Assembly: GCF_024297185.1 (NCBI RefSeq)
Contig: NZ_JANCTD010000005.1
Coordinates: 186,001 to 250,000, forward strand
Direction: 5' to 3'
DNA from: Lewinella sp. JB7
GTDB taxonomy: Bacteria > Bacteroidota > Bacteroidia > Chitinophagales > Saprospiraceae
Length of the DNA stretch: 64,000 nucleotides
The notes beneath the pieces were generated by a model. The model did no database searches, had not been told where the DNA came from, and saw only the letters and a list, made by a program, of their open reading frames with translations. Shown piece by piece: positions 19,108-27,148 of the stretch (position 1 is the stretch's first letter; each line of letters begins with the position of its first letter). The translations under genes and the position numbers were made by a program.

Positions 19108-20670
19108 TTACCGTCTGCGCCGGCGGGTGGACCGTATCCCCAGCGCACCGAGTAGTCCGCGGGTGAGTTCCCGGGCTACCGTCCGGCCGATCTGGCGGGT
19201 GGTGGTGTTGGACATGATGCGTTCGAACATGGATTTGTCGGCACCGCGCCGGCGGGAGGTCGTCGTTCGTTCGGCCTTCTCCCGTTGCTCCTCGATCGTT
19301 TCCTGGTGTTCGGCCTCCCGGGCCCGGGCCAGTTTGGCTTCCAGGATTTCGTAGGCGCTCTTGCGATCGATCGCTTCGTTGTACTTGCGTACGAGGGGGG
19401 AGTTGGCGACCAGGCGGTCGATCTCGCGGTCGCTCAGAATGTCCATGCGGCTTTCGGGAGCCCGCAGGAGGGTGCGCGCCAGTGGGGTAGGGCGCCCTTT
19501 CCGGTCGAGGGCGGTCACGAAGGCCTCGCCTGTCCCCAGCTCGGTAAGCGTCTGATCGATATCGTAGTACTTGCTTAACGGGTAGTTTTCACTGGCCAGT
19601 TTGATGGCCTTGCGATCCCGGGCCGTAAAGGCGCGCAGGGCGTGCTGAACTTTCAGGCCGAGCTGCCCCAGAATGTCGGCGGGTATGTCGGCGGGGTTCT
19701 GAGTGACGAAGATCAGGCCGACACCCTTAGAGCGGATGAGTTTGATGATGGCTTCGAGCTGGTCAAGCAGGGCGTCGGTGGCTTCCTCGAAGATGAGGTG
19801 TGCCTCATCGATGAAGACGACCAGTTTCGGGCGATCCAGGTCCCCTTCTTCCGGGAAGGTGGCGTAGATCTCCGCGAGGAGTTGCAACATGAAGGTAGAG
19901 AAGAGTTTCGGGCGATCCTGCACGTCGGTGAGGCGCACGATGGAAACGATGCCCCGCCCAAGTTCGTCGATCCGGGTGAGGTCCTCAACGTCAAAGCTGC
20001 GTTCCCCGAAGAATTTTTCGGCTCCCTGCCCCTCCAGTTCGACGACCCGGCGCATGATCGCTCCGACCGAAGCGGTGGAAATGCGGCCGTACTCCTTCTC
20101 CGCTTCGTCCTTTCCCTCGTTGATCAGGTACTGCAGCACCTTGCGCAGATCCTTCAGGTCGAGCAACGGCAGATCGTGGTCTTCGGCGTACTTGAAGGTG
20201 ACGGCGATGATGCCCGACTGGGTATCGTTCAGCCCGAGCATCTTGGAGAAGAGCACGGGGCCGAACTCCAGCACCGTAGCCCGCAGGCGCGCGCCCGGCT
20301 CTTCGCTCAGACTCAGCAGCTCCACGGGACTGGCCCCGGCGGTGAAGGGGATGCCGATGGCCGCGTGGCGTTCGTCGATCTTCGGATGGCCGTCGCTGGC
20401 CACCGCGATGCCGCTCAGGTCGCCCTTGATGTCCATGAGCAGACTGGGCACCCCCTCCCGGCTCAGCTGTTCGGCGATTATTTGCAGGGTTTTTGTCTTG
20501 CCCGTGCCGGTAGCTCCGGCGATGAGTCCGTGACGATTGAGGGTACCCAGGGGGATACGGACCAGGGCCTTATGCAGGGTTTCCTCGCCCAGCATGGCCC
20601 CCCCGAGTACAATGGAGGGACCCTCGAAGGTGTAACCCTGCTCAATTTCGCTACGGAATGCCTCAGTCAT
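19108..20670 (-). CDS. HerA-like ATPase of the DUF853 family
   Basis: The protein has 520 residues and is a P-loop ATPase of the HerA/FtsK superfamily. Walker A (GATGTGKTKT) is near 52-61. Walker B is KLVVFIDEAHL near 280-290. The arginine-rich C-terminus from about 425 includes a long basic, coiled-coil-like segment and ends RRRRR. The DUF853 group is related to YjgR and usually forms hexameric rings; its role is poorly defined, and archaeal HerA partners with NurA nuclease in DNA end processing. Here it overlaps by 8 bases the end of an upstream gene for a NUC1-type nuclease on the same strand, so the two are probably translationally coupled. No T9SS or signal peptide is present; a cytosolic location is expected. 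Confidence 0.9.
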   Translation of the reverse strand: MTEAFRSEIEQGYTFEGPSIVLGGAMLGEETLHKALVRIPLGTLNRHGLIAGATGTGKTKTLQIIAEQLSREGVPSLLMDIKGDLSGIAVASDGHPKIDERHAAIGIPFTAGASPVELLSLSEEPGARLRATVLEFGPVLFSKMLGLNDTQSGIIAVTFKYAEDHDLPLLDLKDLRKVLQYLINEGKDEAEKEYGRISTASVGAIMRRVVELEGQGAEKFFGERSFDVEDLTRIDELGRGIVSIVRLTDVQDRPKLFSTFMLQLLAEIYATFPEEGDLDRPKLVVFIDEAHLIFEEATDALLDQLEAIIKLIRSKGVGLIFVTQNPADIPADILGQLGLKVQHALRAFTARDRKAIKLASENYPLSKYYDIDQTLTELGTGEAFVTALDRKGRPTPLARTLLRAPESRMDILSDREIDRLVANSPLVRKYNEAIDRKSAYEILEAKLARAREAEHQETIEEQREKAERTTTSRRRGADKSMFERIMSNTTTRQIGRTVARELTRGLLGALGIRSTRRRRR

Positions 20671-21577
20671 CGTTGTTCTTTTTTTGGTTCCACGTTTCGA
20701 CGCGACGGTCGTATTTCTTCTTACTAAAGGGCCAGAAATCGGGGTTCCCCACGCTCTCCAGCTCGGCCTCCAGATCTTCCGGCATCAGATCCGGAAAAAA
20801 GTCGATGCCGGTACGCGTTTCCACTTCGTCGATGCTGACCGCGAACTCCGGTAGGGGGTCGAAGCTGATCTCGTTGGGAATGATGAAGCCAATGCCCTTT
20901 TGTTCGGGTTGGTCGAGGTCCAGCAGTACCTTAAAGTACGCCCGGGGTACGGCGACGCGGTTGTCGCGGCCGATGTGGTACTTCGGGGGCTCCGTGGTTA
21001 CGGGGCCGGTGATGACGTAAAGTCGTTCGAAGCGATTGGCCCAGTCGCGGGTCAGTTCTTCCAGTTCCCGCCAGATGCCTTGATTGAACTGACGGGCCTG
21101 GGGGCTTACGTTGCTGAGGTAGAAGGTGCGGTCGGCCAGCTCCGGGTCCCAGGCGAAGTCGGCAAATGGTGCTAGGTGCCCCCGGTCGTACCCGCTGCCC
21201 CGGTAGTCGGCGTCGGTAGCCGAGCCGGTCCCCACGGCGGGGTCTTCGCGAAAGTTATCGCGGCGTTCGGTCCACTCCCGTTGCAGGTGGTCCCGGGTAA
21301 GTACGTAAGCTACCCATTCGGCTTGCTCCCAGTCTTCGTTGTAGGACAGTACGAAACCGCCGTGATCGATCACCTCTCCCCGGGTACCCCGGGGCAGGTA
21401 GTAGTTTTCTCCGCTGTATTCCACCGGGGCCGGCTCCTGCGTTCCCGCCCCCTCGCTCCACGTGCGAAACCCCCACACCAGTCCCCCCAGAATGGCGGCG
21501 AAGACACCCACTTTCACGATCGTGCCGCCAGCCGCCGCACCGCCCCGCCGGGCGTGGTTTCTCCGCAATTTGGCCAT
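20663..21577 (-). CDS. Membrane-anchored NUC1-type DNA/RNA non-specific endonuclease
   Basis: The protein has 304 residues. A basic N-terminus and a single hydrophobic segment (about 20-38, IVKVGVFAAILGGLVWGF) anchor it. The nuclease domain (about 60-290) has the beta-beta-alpha metal motif DRGHLAPFAD at about 131-140, where the His is the general base, and downstream NVSPQARQFNQGIW with the metal-binding Asn. ENDOG/NUC1 enzymes cut DNA and RNA without sequence preference. With no cleavable-looking site, the domain is expected outside the cytoplasmic membrane. The last 8 bases overlap the start of the HerA-like ATPase gene. Whether the proteins interact is uncertain, since the ATPase is expected to be cytosolic. 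Confidence 0.92.
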   Translation of the reverse strand: MAKLRRNHARRGGAAAGGTIVKVGVFAAILGGLVWGFRTWSEGAGTQEPAPVEYSGENYYLPRGTRGEVIDHGGFVLSYNEDWEQAEWVAYVLTRDHLQREWTERRDNFREDPAVGTGSATDADYRGSGYDRGHLAPFADFAWDPELADRTFYLSNVSPQARQFNQGIWRELEELTRDWANRFERLYVITGPVTTEPPKYHIGRDNRVAVPRAYFKVLLDLDQPEQKGIGFIIPNEISFDPLPEFAVSIDEVETRTGIDFFPDLMPEDLEAELESVGNPDFWPFSKKKYDRRVETWNQKKNNDD

Positions 21578-21620
21578 AGCCCGTAAGGTCCAGGTAATAT
21601 TTAGAATATCAAAATAAGCC

Positions 21621-22646
21621 CTAGCCGAACCACCGCCCGCGGAACGTACCCCGGCTGTATTCGAGGGTGGGGGCCGGTACCTTAATGAAGTCCAGAATAC
21701 CCAGAGCCAACCGGACCCACCGCTTTTTGGTCGGTATACGGCTCAGGTACAGATCGGGACTCAGAAACCACTGCCGGCGGCGATCGTCGGGGCGGTAGCT
21801 GAAGCCTACTCCGTCCTCCTTCCACACATTGCCGTACGCTCCGTACACATCCTCCACCCCGTAGCCCACCGCGATGTTGAGCCACTGGGGCAGGGGACTC
21901 TTTGGTATAAATGCCGCAGGGTTGACGGACAGCCAGATGGTCTGAGTATTGTAGTCCTTGAGGAATCGCTCGAAGGGGTTACCCCCGAAGCGTTCACGCA
22001 CGACGTAGCCCAGGTTGCCGGTAGTACCGTCGTTGCGTACGACCGGCACGTCGGGTACGGGCCTGAAGTCATTCGAGACTTTGATCAGGATGCGCTGCTC
22101 GCGCCAGAGGATGTCCTGTACGGTGAATACGAGACTGCCGGCCAGGTTAGCACCCATATCGCTGAGGCTAAAACCCCAGTTGGAACTGAAGCCGTCCATG
22201 GTTTCGATCGTTGCCTGCAATAGATTGGCCACTCCCAGTGCCGTGTAGCGGGCGGCCGGTCGCTTCACCCCCGCCCAGCGCAGGCCCGCGAAAGCGCTGC
22301 GGTTGAAGAAATAGGCGGTGAATACGTGACCGACCTTGTCCATTTGTTCCCATTCCGGCCAGTCGTTGAAGGTGTGAAAGCCCTCCAGCTCGTACCCCTT
22401 GTACCAAATAGAATAGAGGCCCACCCCGAAGCCCAGGTAAGCCCCCGCGCCGATGCCCGCGGAGGTGTAGAAGCGCGTCCGGTTAAAGGATTCCGCCGGC
22501 TTCAGCCAACCCTCACCGGCTACGTCTTCCAGGGGGTCGAGGCGGGTATAATCGTACCGGAGTTTAGCGTCCGTTTGGGTATAAAGGGCGGTAAACGCGG
22601 GAGCGAGCAAAACCGTAAATAGCAGCGTGCGTAGAGTTAGATGCAT
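21621..22646 (-). CDS. DUF2279 family envelope protein
   Basis: This 341-residue protein begins with a signal peptide (about 1-22). The central part matches DUF2279 (YfiM-like): FHTFNDWPEWEQMDKVGHVFTAYFF at about 96-120, followed by ATIETMDGFSSNWGFSLSDMGANLAGS. The conserved Asp, Lys, Gly and His residues (DKVGH) and SDMGANLAG are characteristic. The second half contains strand-rich, aromatic sequences such as FSYRPDDRRRQWFLSPDLYL, which may be barrel-like or outer-membrane-associated. The family has no established activity. It lies 43 bases upstream of the NUC1/HerA pair on the same strand and could be in the same transcript. The N-terminal DNA abuts the divergent rpe promoter. Confidence 0.82.
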   Translation of the reverse strand: MHLTLRTLLFTVLLAPAFTALYTQTDAKLRYDYTRLDPLEDVAGEGWLKPAESFNRTRFYTSAGIGAGAYLGFGVGLYSIWYKGYELEGFHTFNDWPEWEQMDKVGHVFTAYFFNRSAFAGLRWAGVKRPAARYTALGVANLLQATIETMDGFSSNWGFSLSDMGANLAGSLVFTVQDILWREQRILIKVSNDFRPVPDVPVVRNDGTTGNLGYVVRERFGGNPFERFLKDYNTQTIWLSVNPAAFIPKSPLPQWLNIAVGYGVEDVYGAYGNVWKEDGVGFSYRPDDRRRQWFLSPDLYLSRIPTKKRWVRLALGILDFIKVPAPTLEYSRGTFRGRWFG

Positions 22647-22653
22647 ACATTTG
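22646..22653 (+). promoter_or_regulatory. Candidate -7 box for rpe (TACATTTG)
   Basis: TACATTTG fits the TAnnTTTG consensus and lies 79 bases upstream of rpe on the plus strand, at the very start of the divergent DUF2279 gene. A repeated GTTA pattern follows (GTTAAGCCGTTAACGCCGTTA region, 22656-22685). No second element was confirmed. Confidence 0.35.
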
Positions 22654-22731
22654 GGGTTAAGCCGTTAACGCCGTTACGCGTTAATTTAGCGTACCTCCCG
22701 CCACCCCAACCCCTACTCTTACCCGCTACCT

Positions 22732-23409
22732 ATGCGTTCCCACCTCGTTGCCCCTTCCCTCCTTGCCGCGGATTTCCGCCGCCTCGACCGTGCCGTAGAA
22801 CTGGTGAATACCAGCGAAGCCGACTGGTTTCACCTCGACGTTATGGACGGTCGCTTCGTCCCCAACATCTCCTTCGGACAGTTCATCATCGAGCAGATCG
22901 CCCGGGATGCCGAGAAGTACGTCGACGTGCACCTGATGATCGAGGATCCGGGGCGCTACGTGGAGAGCTTCGCCCGCGCGGGAGCCAGCGGGATCACCGT
23001 CCACGCCGAGGCCTGTACTCACCTGCACCGGGTAGTGCAGCAGATCCGGGAGTGCGGCCTCAAGGCCGGGGTAGCGCTGAACCCCCATACGCCCGTCAGC
23101 CAGTTGGAGAACGTCATCGAAGACCTGGATACGGTGCTGATCATGACGGTCAACCCCGGCTTCGGCGGTCAGCAGTTTATCTACCAGAGCATCCCGAAGC
23201 TACGCCAGACTCGTGACCTGATCACCGTGCGCAACGCGCGCGCCGTTATCGAGGTAGACGGCGGGATCGGTCTACAGAACGCCCAGAAGGTGCTGGAGGC
23301 CGGCGCGCGGGTGCTCGTGGCCGGCAGCGCGGTCTTCGGGGCCGACGATCCGGCGGAAGTCATCCGTCAGTTGAAGGCCATCGACGCCAATCCGGTGGCT
23401 TACGTATAG
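22732..23409 (+). CDS. rpe: Ribulose-phosphate 3-epimerase
   Basis: The enzyme interconverts ribulose 5-phosphate and xylulose 5-phosphate in the pentose phosphate pathway. The protein has 225 residues, the usual length. The TIM-barrel signatures are all present: SLLAADF at the start, HLDVMDGRFVPN (with catalytic Asp), VDVHLMIEDP (metal-binding His), MTVNPGFGGQ and IEVDGGI (second catalytic Asp). The start ATG gives the standard N-terminus MRSHLVAPSLLAADFRRLD. A hairpin at 23413-23436 lies just beyond the stop, and the cys genes downstream have their own promoter-like box, so rpe is probably transcribed separately from them. Confidence 0.97.
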   Translation: MRSHLVAPSLLAADFRRLDRAVELVNTSEADWFHLDVMDGRFVPNISFGQFIIEQIARDAEKYVDVHLMIEDPGRYVESFARAGASGITVHAEACTHLHRVVQQIRECGLKAGVALNPHTPVSQLENVIEDLDTVLIMTVNPGFGGQQFIYQSIPKLRQTRDLITVRNARAVIEVDGGIGLQNAQKVLEAGARVLVAGSAVFGADDPAEVIRQLKAIDANPVAYV

Positions 23410-23412
23410 GAA

Positions 23413-23436
23413 AAGCATGAAGGATCGGTCATGCTT
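23413..23436 (+). terminator. Hairpin after rpe
   Basis: AAGCATGA at 23413-23420 pairs perfectly with TCATGCTT at 23429-23436 across an 8-base loop, 3 bases after the rpe stop. The T-run on the plus strand is only the TT within the stem followed by AAAA, so it is at best a weak terminator. Confidence 0.4.
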
Positions 23437-23476
23437 AAAAGTCAGGTTTTGCTAGGGGGCTAGCAGGGGGCTGACG

Positions 23477-23485
23477 TATCTTTGC
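23477..23485 (+). promoter_or_regulatory. Bacteroidota-type -7 box (TATCTTTGC) before cysC
   Basis: The nonamer is an exact match to TAnnTTTGY, 15 bases before the cysC ATG. A TTTTG that could be the -33 element is at 23447-23451, a little farther away than the usual spacing of about 20 bases. A direct repeat of GCTAG..GGGGGCT lies between them. Confidence 0.55.
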
Positions 23486-23500
23486 GGCTTAATTGACCCC

Positions 23501-24085
23501 ATGGCCGATAATATTCACCCCATCTACGACCGTCTCGTGCAGCGCAAGGAACGCGAAGCCGCGAACGGGCACCGGGGTGGGGTGGTGTGGCTGACCGGGC
23601 TTTCCGGTAGCGGCAAGAGTACGATTGCCGCGGCGGTCGAACGTAAGTTATTCGAGCGGGGCGTGTTTGCTCAGGTACTCGACGGAGACAACGTTCGTAA
23701 CGGCCTGAACGGAAATCTGGGTTTCAGCCTGGAGGACCGGAAGGAAAATACCCGCCGGGTAGCGGAGGTGGCCAAGCTCTTCGCCCACGCCGGGGCCATC
23801 GTCCTTTGCTCCTTCGTCAGTCCTACCCGGCAAATGCGCGCCGAAGTGGCCGAGATCGTCGGATCCGACGATTACTTCGAAGTGTACGTCAATACCCCGC
23901 TGGCGGTGTGCGAACAGCGCGACGTAAAGGGTCTGTACGCCAAGGCCCGTGCCGGCGAACTGAAGAACTTTACCGGAATCGACAGTCCCTACGAAGCCCC
24001 CGTACAACCCTTTCTCGACCTGAAGACCGCCGAACTGACCGTCGACCAGGCTGCGGAGCAACTCATTGAATCTCTACCCCTATGA
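23501..24085 (+). CDS. cysC: Adenylylsulfate (APS) kinase
   Basis: CysC phosphorylates APS to PAPS, the second activation step of sulfate and the donor for reduction or sulfation. The protein has 194 residues. The P-loop GLSGSGKST spans 33-41. The APS-binding motif [11 protein letters not shown] (about 59-69) and [15 protein letters not shown] with the following TRQMR are typical, and [18 protein letters not shown] is the C-terminal region conserved in this kinase. It is a stand-alone kinase, not fused to CysN. The stop overlaps the cysD start by 4 bases (ATGA), which suggests translational coupling in the operon. No reductase (cysH, cysI) is in the window, so whether PAPS is used for assimilation or for sulfated polymers is open. 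Confidence 0.97.
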   Translation: MADNIHPIYDRLVQRKEREAANGHRGGVVWLTGLSGSGKSTIAAAVERKLFERGVFAQVLDGDNVRNGLNGNLGFSLEDRKENTRRVAEVAKLFAHAGAIVLCSFVSPTRQMRAEVAEIVGSDDYFEVYVNTPLAVCEQRDVKGLYAKARAGELKNFTGIDSPYEAPVQPFLDLKTAELTVDQAAEQLIESLPL

Positions 24086-24990
24086 CCGCTAACTATCAGC
24101 TTAATCACCTGCGCGAACTGGAGTCCGAAAGCATCTTCGTACTGCGCGAGGTCGCCGCTCAGTTCGAAAATCCCGTCCTGTTGTTCAGTGGGGGGAAGGA
24201 CTCGATCCTGATGGTACACCTGGCCGTTAAGGCCTTCTATCCGGCCAAGATTCCGTTCACTCTGTTGCACGTCGACACCGGCCATAATTTCCAGGAGACG
24301 ATCGACTACCGCGACCAGCTGGTTGAGCGTATCGGGGCCAAACTGATCGTCGGATCCGTACAGGAAGCTATCGACAGCGGCATGGTTCGGGAAGAGACCG
24401 GCTACAACGCTACGCGCAACTACCTGCAGACCGCCGTGCTGCTCGACTCCCTCGAAAAGGGGAAGTATGATGCCGCCTTGGGGGGAGGCCGCCGCGATGA
24501 GGAGAAGGCCCGTGCCAAGGAACGCTTCTTCAGTCACCGCGACGAATTCGGCCAGTGGGACCCCAAAAATCAGCGACCCGAGCTCTGGAACCTGTTCAAC
24601 GGACGCAAACAGTACGGGGAGCATTTCCGCGTATTCCCCATCTCCAACTGGACGGAACTGGACGTATGGCAGTACCTCGCGGTAGAGGAAGTGGAACTCC
24701 CGAATCTGTACTTCGCCCACGAGCGGAAGGTGTTCCGCCGCGACGGAATGTTGCTGGCCGAGTCAGAGCACCTGCCCCGCCGGCCCGAGGAAAAACTGGA
24801 GCGCATGACCGTTCGCTGCCGCACCATCGGCGACATTACCTGCACCGGCGTATGGGAATCGTCGGCCGCCACCCTCGAGGATATCATTGCCGAAGTGAGC
24901 ATGGCCCGGCAGACCGAGCGCGGAGGACGCGCCGACGACAAGCGTAGTGAAACCGCCATGGAGGACCGCAAGAAGCAGGGTTATTTCTAA
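24082..24990 (+). CDS. cysD: Sulfate adenylyltransferase subunit 2
   Basis: CysD with CysN makes APS from sulfate and ATP; the GTPase activity of CysN drives the reaction. The protein has 302 residues, the usual length. The PP-loop SGGKDS lies at 36-41 within [11 protein letters not shown]. The conserved [18 protein letters not shown] and the following [12 protein letters not shown] and [12 protein letters not shown] segments are diagnostic. The C-terminus from about 262 ([21 protein letters not shown]) is the standard basic tail. The gene overlaps cysC by 4 bases and is followed after 50 bases by cysN. The three form the canonical activation operon. Confidence 0.98.
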   Translation: MTANYQLNHLRELESESIFVLREVAAQFENPVLLFSGGKDSILMVHLAVKAFYPAKIPFTLLHVDTGHNFQETIDYRDQLVERIGAKLIVGSVQEAIDSGMVREETGYNATRNYLQTAVLLDSLEKGKYDAALGGGRRDEEKARAKERFFSHRDEFGQWDPKNQRPELWNLFNGRKQYGEHFRVFPISNWTELDVWQYLAVEEVELPNLYFAHERKVFRRDGMLLAESEHLPRRPEEKLERMTVRCRTIGDITCTGVWESSAATLEDIIAEVSMARQTERGGRADDKRSETAMEDRKKQGYF

Positions 24991-25040
24991 GGACGCGCAG
25001 CAGACGTGCATTTCATCAATTTTCAAACACCAAATTGTAC

Positions 25041-26303
25041 ATGGTAAATTCCCTAGCGCACACGGAGCTTCTTCGTTTCACGACCGCCGGCTCGGTCGAC
25101 GACGGTAAGTCAACGCTCATCGGACGGCTGCTGTACGACTCCAAGTCCATTTTCGAGGATCAGTACGAGGCCATCTCCCAAACCAGTGCTAAGCGGGGGG
25201 AGGAAGGCGTCAATCTGGCCCTGCTTACCGACGGCCTGAAGGCGGAACGGGAACAGGGTATTACGATCGACGTAGCCTACCGCTACTTCGCGACCCCGAA
25301 GCGGAAGTTTATCATTGCCGATACGCCCGGCCACATTCAGTATACGCGCAACATGGTGACCGGCGCTTCCACGGCCAACGTTGCCCTCATTCTCATCGAT
25401 GCCCGTAAGGGAGTCGTCGAACAGACCCGGCGGCACGCGTTCATTGCCTCCCTGCTGCAAATCCCCCACCTCATCGTTTGCATCAACAAGATGGACCTGG
25501 TGGATTTCAGCGAAGAGGCCTACAACAAGATCAAGGATGACTTCAGTGGGTTCAGTCACCGGCTTGACGTGAAAGACGTCGAGTTCATTCCCATGTCGGC
25601 CCTGCTCGGCGACAATGTCGTGGACCGGAGTTCCAATATGGACTGGTACGGCGGTAGTACCCTACTGTATGCCCTGGAGAACGTGCACATCGGTAGCGAT
25701 AACAACTTTATTGACTGCCGGCTGCCCGTGCAAACCGTCATTCGTCCCTACAGCGATGCCTACCACGATTACCGGGGTTATGCCGGCCGGATCGCCGGCG
25801 GCGTATTCAAGAAGGGCGATAAGATTACGGTCCTGCCGAGCGGTTTTACGAGCACCATCGCCAAGATCGATACCTACGACGGCGAACTTGAGGAAGCCTT
25901 CCCCCCCATGTCCGTCACCCTGCTCCTGGAAGACGAGATCGACATCAGCCGGGGCGATATGATCGTACGCGAGAACAACCAACCCGACGTAAGCCAGGAC
26001 ATCGAGGTGATGCTGTGCTGGTTCAACGAGCGTCCGCTCCAGCCCCGCGGCAAGTACGCGATCATGCACACCACCCAGGAGGCGCGGTGCATCATCAAGG
26101 ATGTTCGCTACCGGCTGGACATCAACACCCTCCACCGCGACGAGGAGAACAAGGAAGTCCGGATGAACGACATCTGCCGGGTGCTGCTCCGCACCACGGC
26201 TCCCCTGCTTACCGATCCCTACCGCAAGAACCGGATCACCGGCTCCGTCATTCTGGTGGATGAGCAGACCAACGAAACGGTGGCGGCCGGTATGGTCATT
26301 TGA
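25041..26303 (+). CDS. cysN: Sulfate adenylyltransferase subunit 1 (GTPase)
   Basis: CysN is the translation-factor-like GTPase partner of CysD. The chosen ATG at 25041 gives 420 residues; an in-frame TTG two codons upstream is less likely. GTPase motifs are intact: G1 GSVDDGKST (about 17-25), the effector region, G3 DTPGH near 96-100 and G4 NKMD near 151-154. Domains 2 and 3 follow, including the conserved RPLQPRGKYAIMHTT (about 333-347) and the LHRDEENKEVRMNDICRV region. There is no fused APS kinase, consistent with the separate cysC. The stop lies 11 bases from the downstream MbnP-like lipoprotein, so transcription seems to continue into that gene. Confidence 0.97.
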   Translation: MVNSLAHTELLRFTTAGSVDDGKSTLIGRLLYDSKSIFEDQYEAISQTSAKRGEEGVNLALLTDGLKAEREQGITIDVAYRYFATPKRKFIIADTPGHIQYTRNMVTGASTANVALILIDARKGVVEQTRRHAFIASLLQIPHLIVCINKMDLVDFSEEAYNKIKDDFSGFSHRLDVKDVEFIPMSALLGDNVVDRSSNMDWYGGSTLLYALENVHIGSDNNFIDCRLPVQTVIRPYSDAYHDYRGYAGRIAGGVFKKGDKITVLPSGFTSTIAKIDTYDGELEEAFPPMSVTLLLEDEIDISRGDMIVRENNQPDVSQDIEVMLCWFNERPLQPRGKYAIMHTTQEARCIIKDVRYRLDINTLHRDEENKEVRMNDICRVLLRTTAPLLTDPYRKNRITGSVILVDEQTNETVAAGMVI

Positions 26304-26314
26304 TCCCCGCGTCC

Positions 26315-27133
26315 ATGCGTCCAATCCTGATCTGCTGCTACCTGGCGGTGTGCCTAACTTCCTGCTACGAGGCGTCTACGGGTTGCCTGGATCCGGATGC
26401 CGATAATTATGATCTGCTGGCTGACGAGGGCTGCACCGACTGTTGCACTTACCCCACGCTTTCGGTACGATCCACCGTGGTCTGGCAGGATACGGCGGTA
26501 GTAGCCGGCCAGACGTACCGCGACGGGGCGGGCCACGACTTCCAGCTTATTCGCTTCCGCTACTACCTCGGGGATTTGCGCCTGGAATCAGCGGCCGCCG
26601 ATCTCCCCGACCCCAGCCGCTCCGTAACCCTACTGGAAGTACTGGACGGAGACACCAGCCAGGTGACCGTGAACGGGAACTATCTGCTCGCCACCACTGC
26701 CTCGGTCACGACCACCGGGGTAGGGACGGTGAATACTGGCGTCAATCCGCTTACCTCCCTCAGCGGGAGCTACGGCCTGCCCGATCGCTACCGGAACGTC
26801 ATTCCCGCCAGTGCGCCATCCGGCGATGCGCTACGGACGCAGGCGGGCCGACTCAATTTCCGGGACGGCCGGGGGTACGTACAGGCGCGGCTGGAGTACA
26901 CGCTGCCGACCCAGGCGGATACGCTGTCGGTCAGCTCGTTCGGCAGCACACCCTTCGAAATTGATTTCGGCGGTGGGATCGTCCGCGTCCGTGGAGCGGA
27001 TATTCGACTCGACATGTACGCCGACCTACACGCCTTGCTCGGGACGATTGACCTCACGTCCGACAGTGCCACGATTGCGAATGGGCTAGGACGGACCACC
27101 GAATTCCTTTCGGTGGTAGGAATCACCCAGTAG
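26315..27133 (+). CDS. MbnP-like lipoprotein
   Basis: The ATG at 26315 gives 272 residues. The signal ends in the lipobox LTSC. A short cysteine-rich stretch GCLDPDADNYDLLADEGC then CTDCCTYP resembles the Bacteroidota 'CxDPxAxNYxxxA' module. The main domain (about 50-265) looks like MbnP: QTYRDGAGHDFQLIRFRYYLGDLRL and PLTSLSGSYGLP, with the late segment ADLHALLGTIDL. MbnP proteins are extracytoplasmic and associated with metal or heme-peroxidase (MbnH) chemistry in other bacteria. The stop of cysN overlaps the leader. With DUF4249 and a TonB receptor downstream, an outer-membrane uptake role is inferred, perhaps for a metal. Direct metal ligands were not verified. Confidence 0.7.
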   Translation: MRPILICCYLAVCLTSCYEASTGCLDPDADNYDLLADEGCTDCCTYPTLSVRSTVVWQDTAVVAGQTYRDGAGHDFQLIRFRYYLGDLRLESAAADLPDPSRSVTLLEVLDGDTSQVTVNGNYLLATTASVTTTGVGTVNTGVNPLTSLSGSYGLPDRYRNVIPASAPSGDALRTQAGRLNFRDGRGYVQARLEYTLPTQADTLSVSSFGSTPFEIDFGGGIVRVRGADIRLDMYADLHALLGTIDLTSDSATIANGLGRTTEFLSVVGITQ

Positions 27134-27148
27134 TCTTACTTTACACGA

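Noticed and set aside
19642-20727. Plus-strand frame of about 361 codons opposite the HerA-like gene
   Set aside because: It is a shadow of the ATPase gene and the NUC1 overlap; no signature seen.
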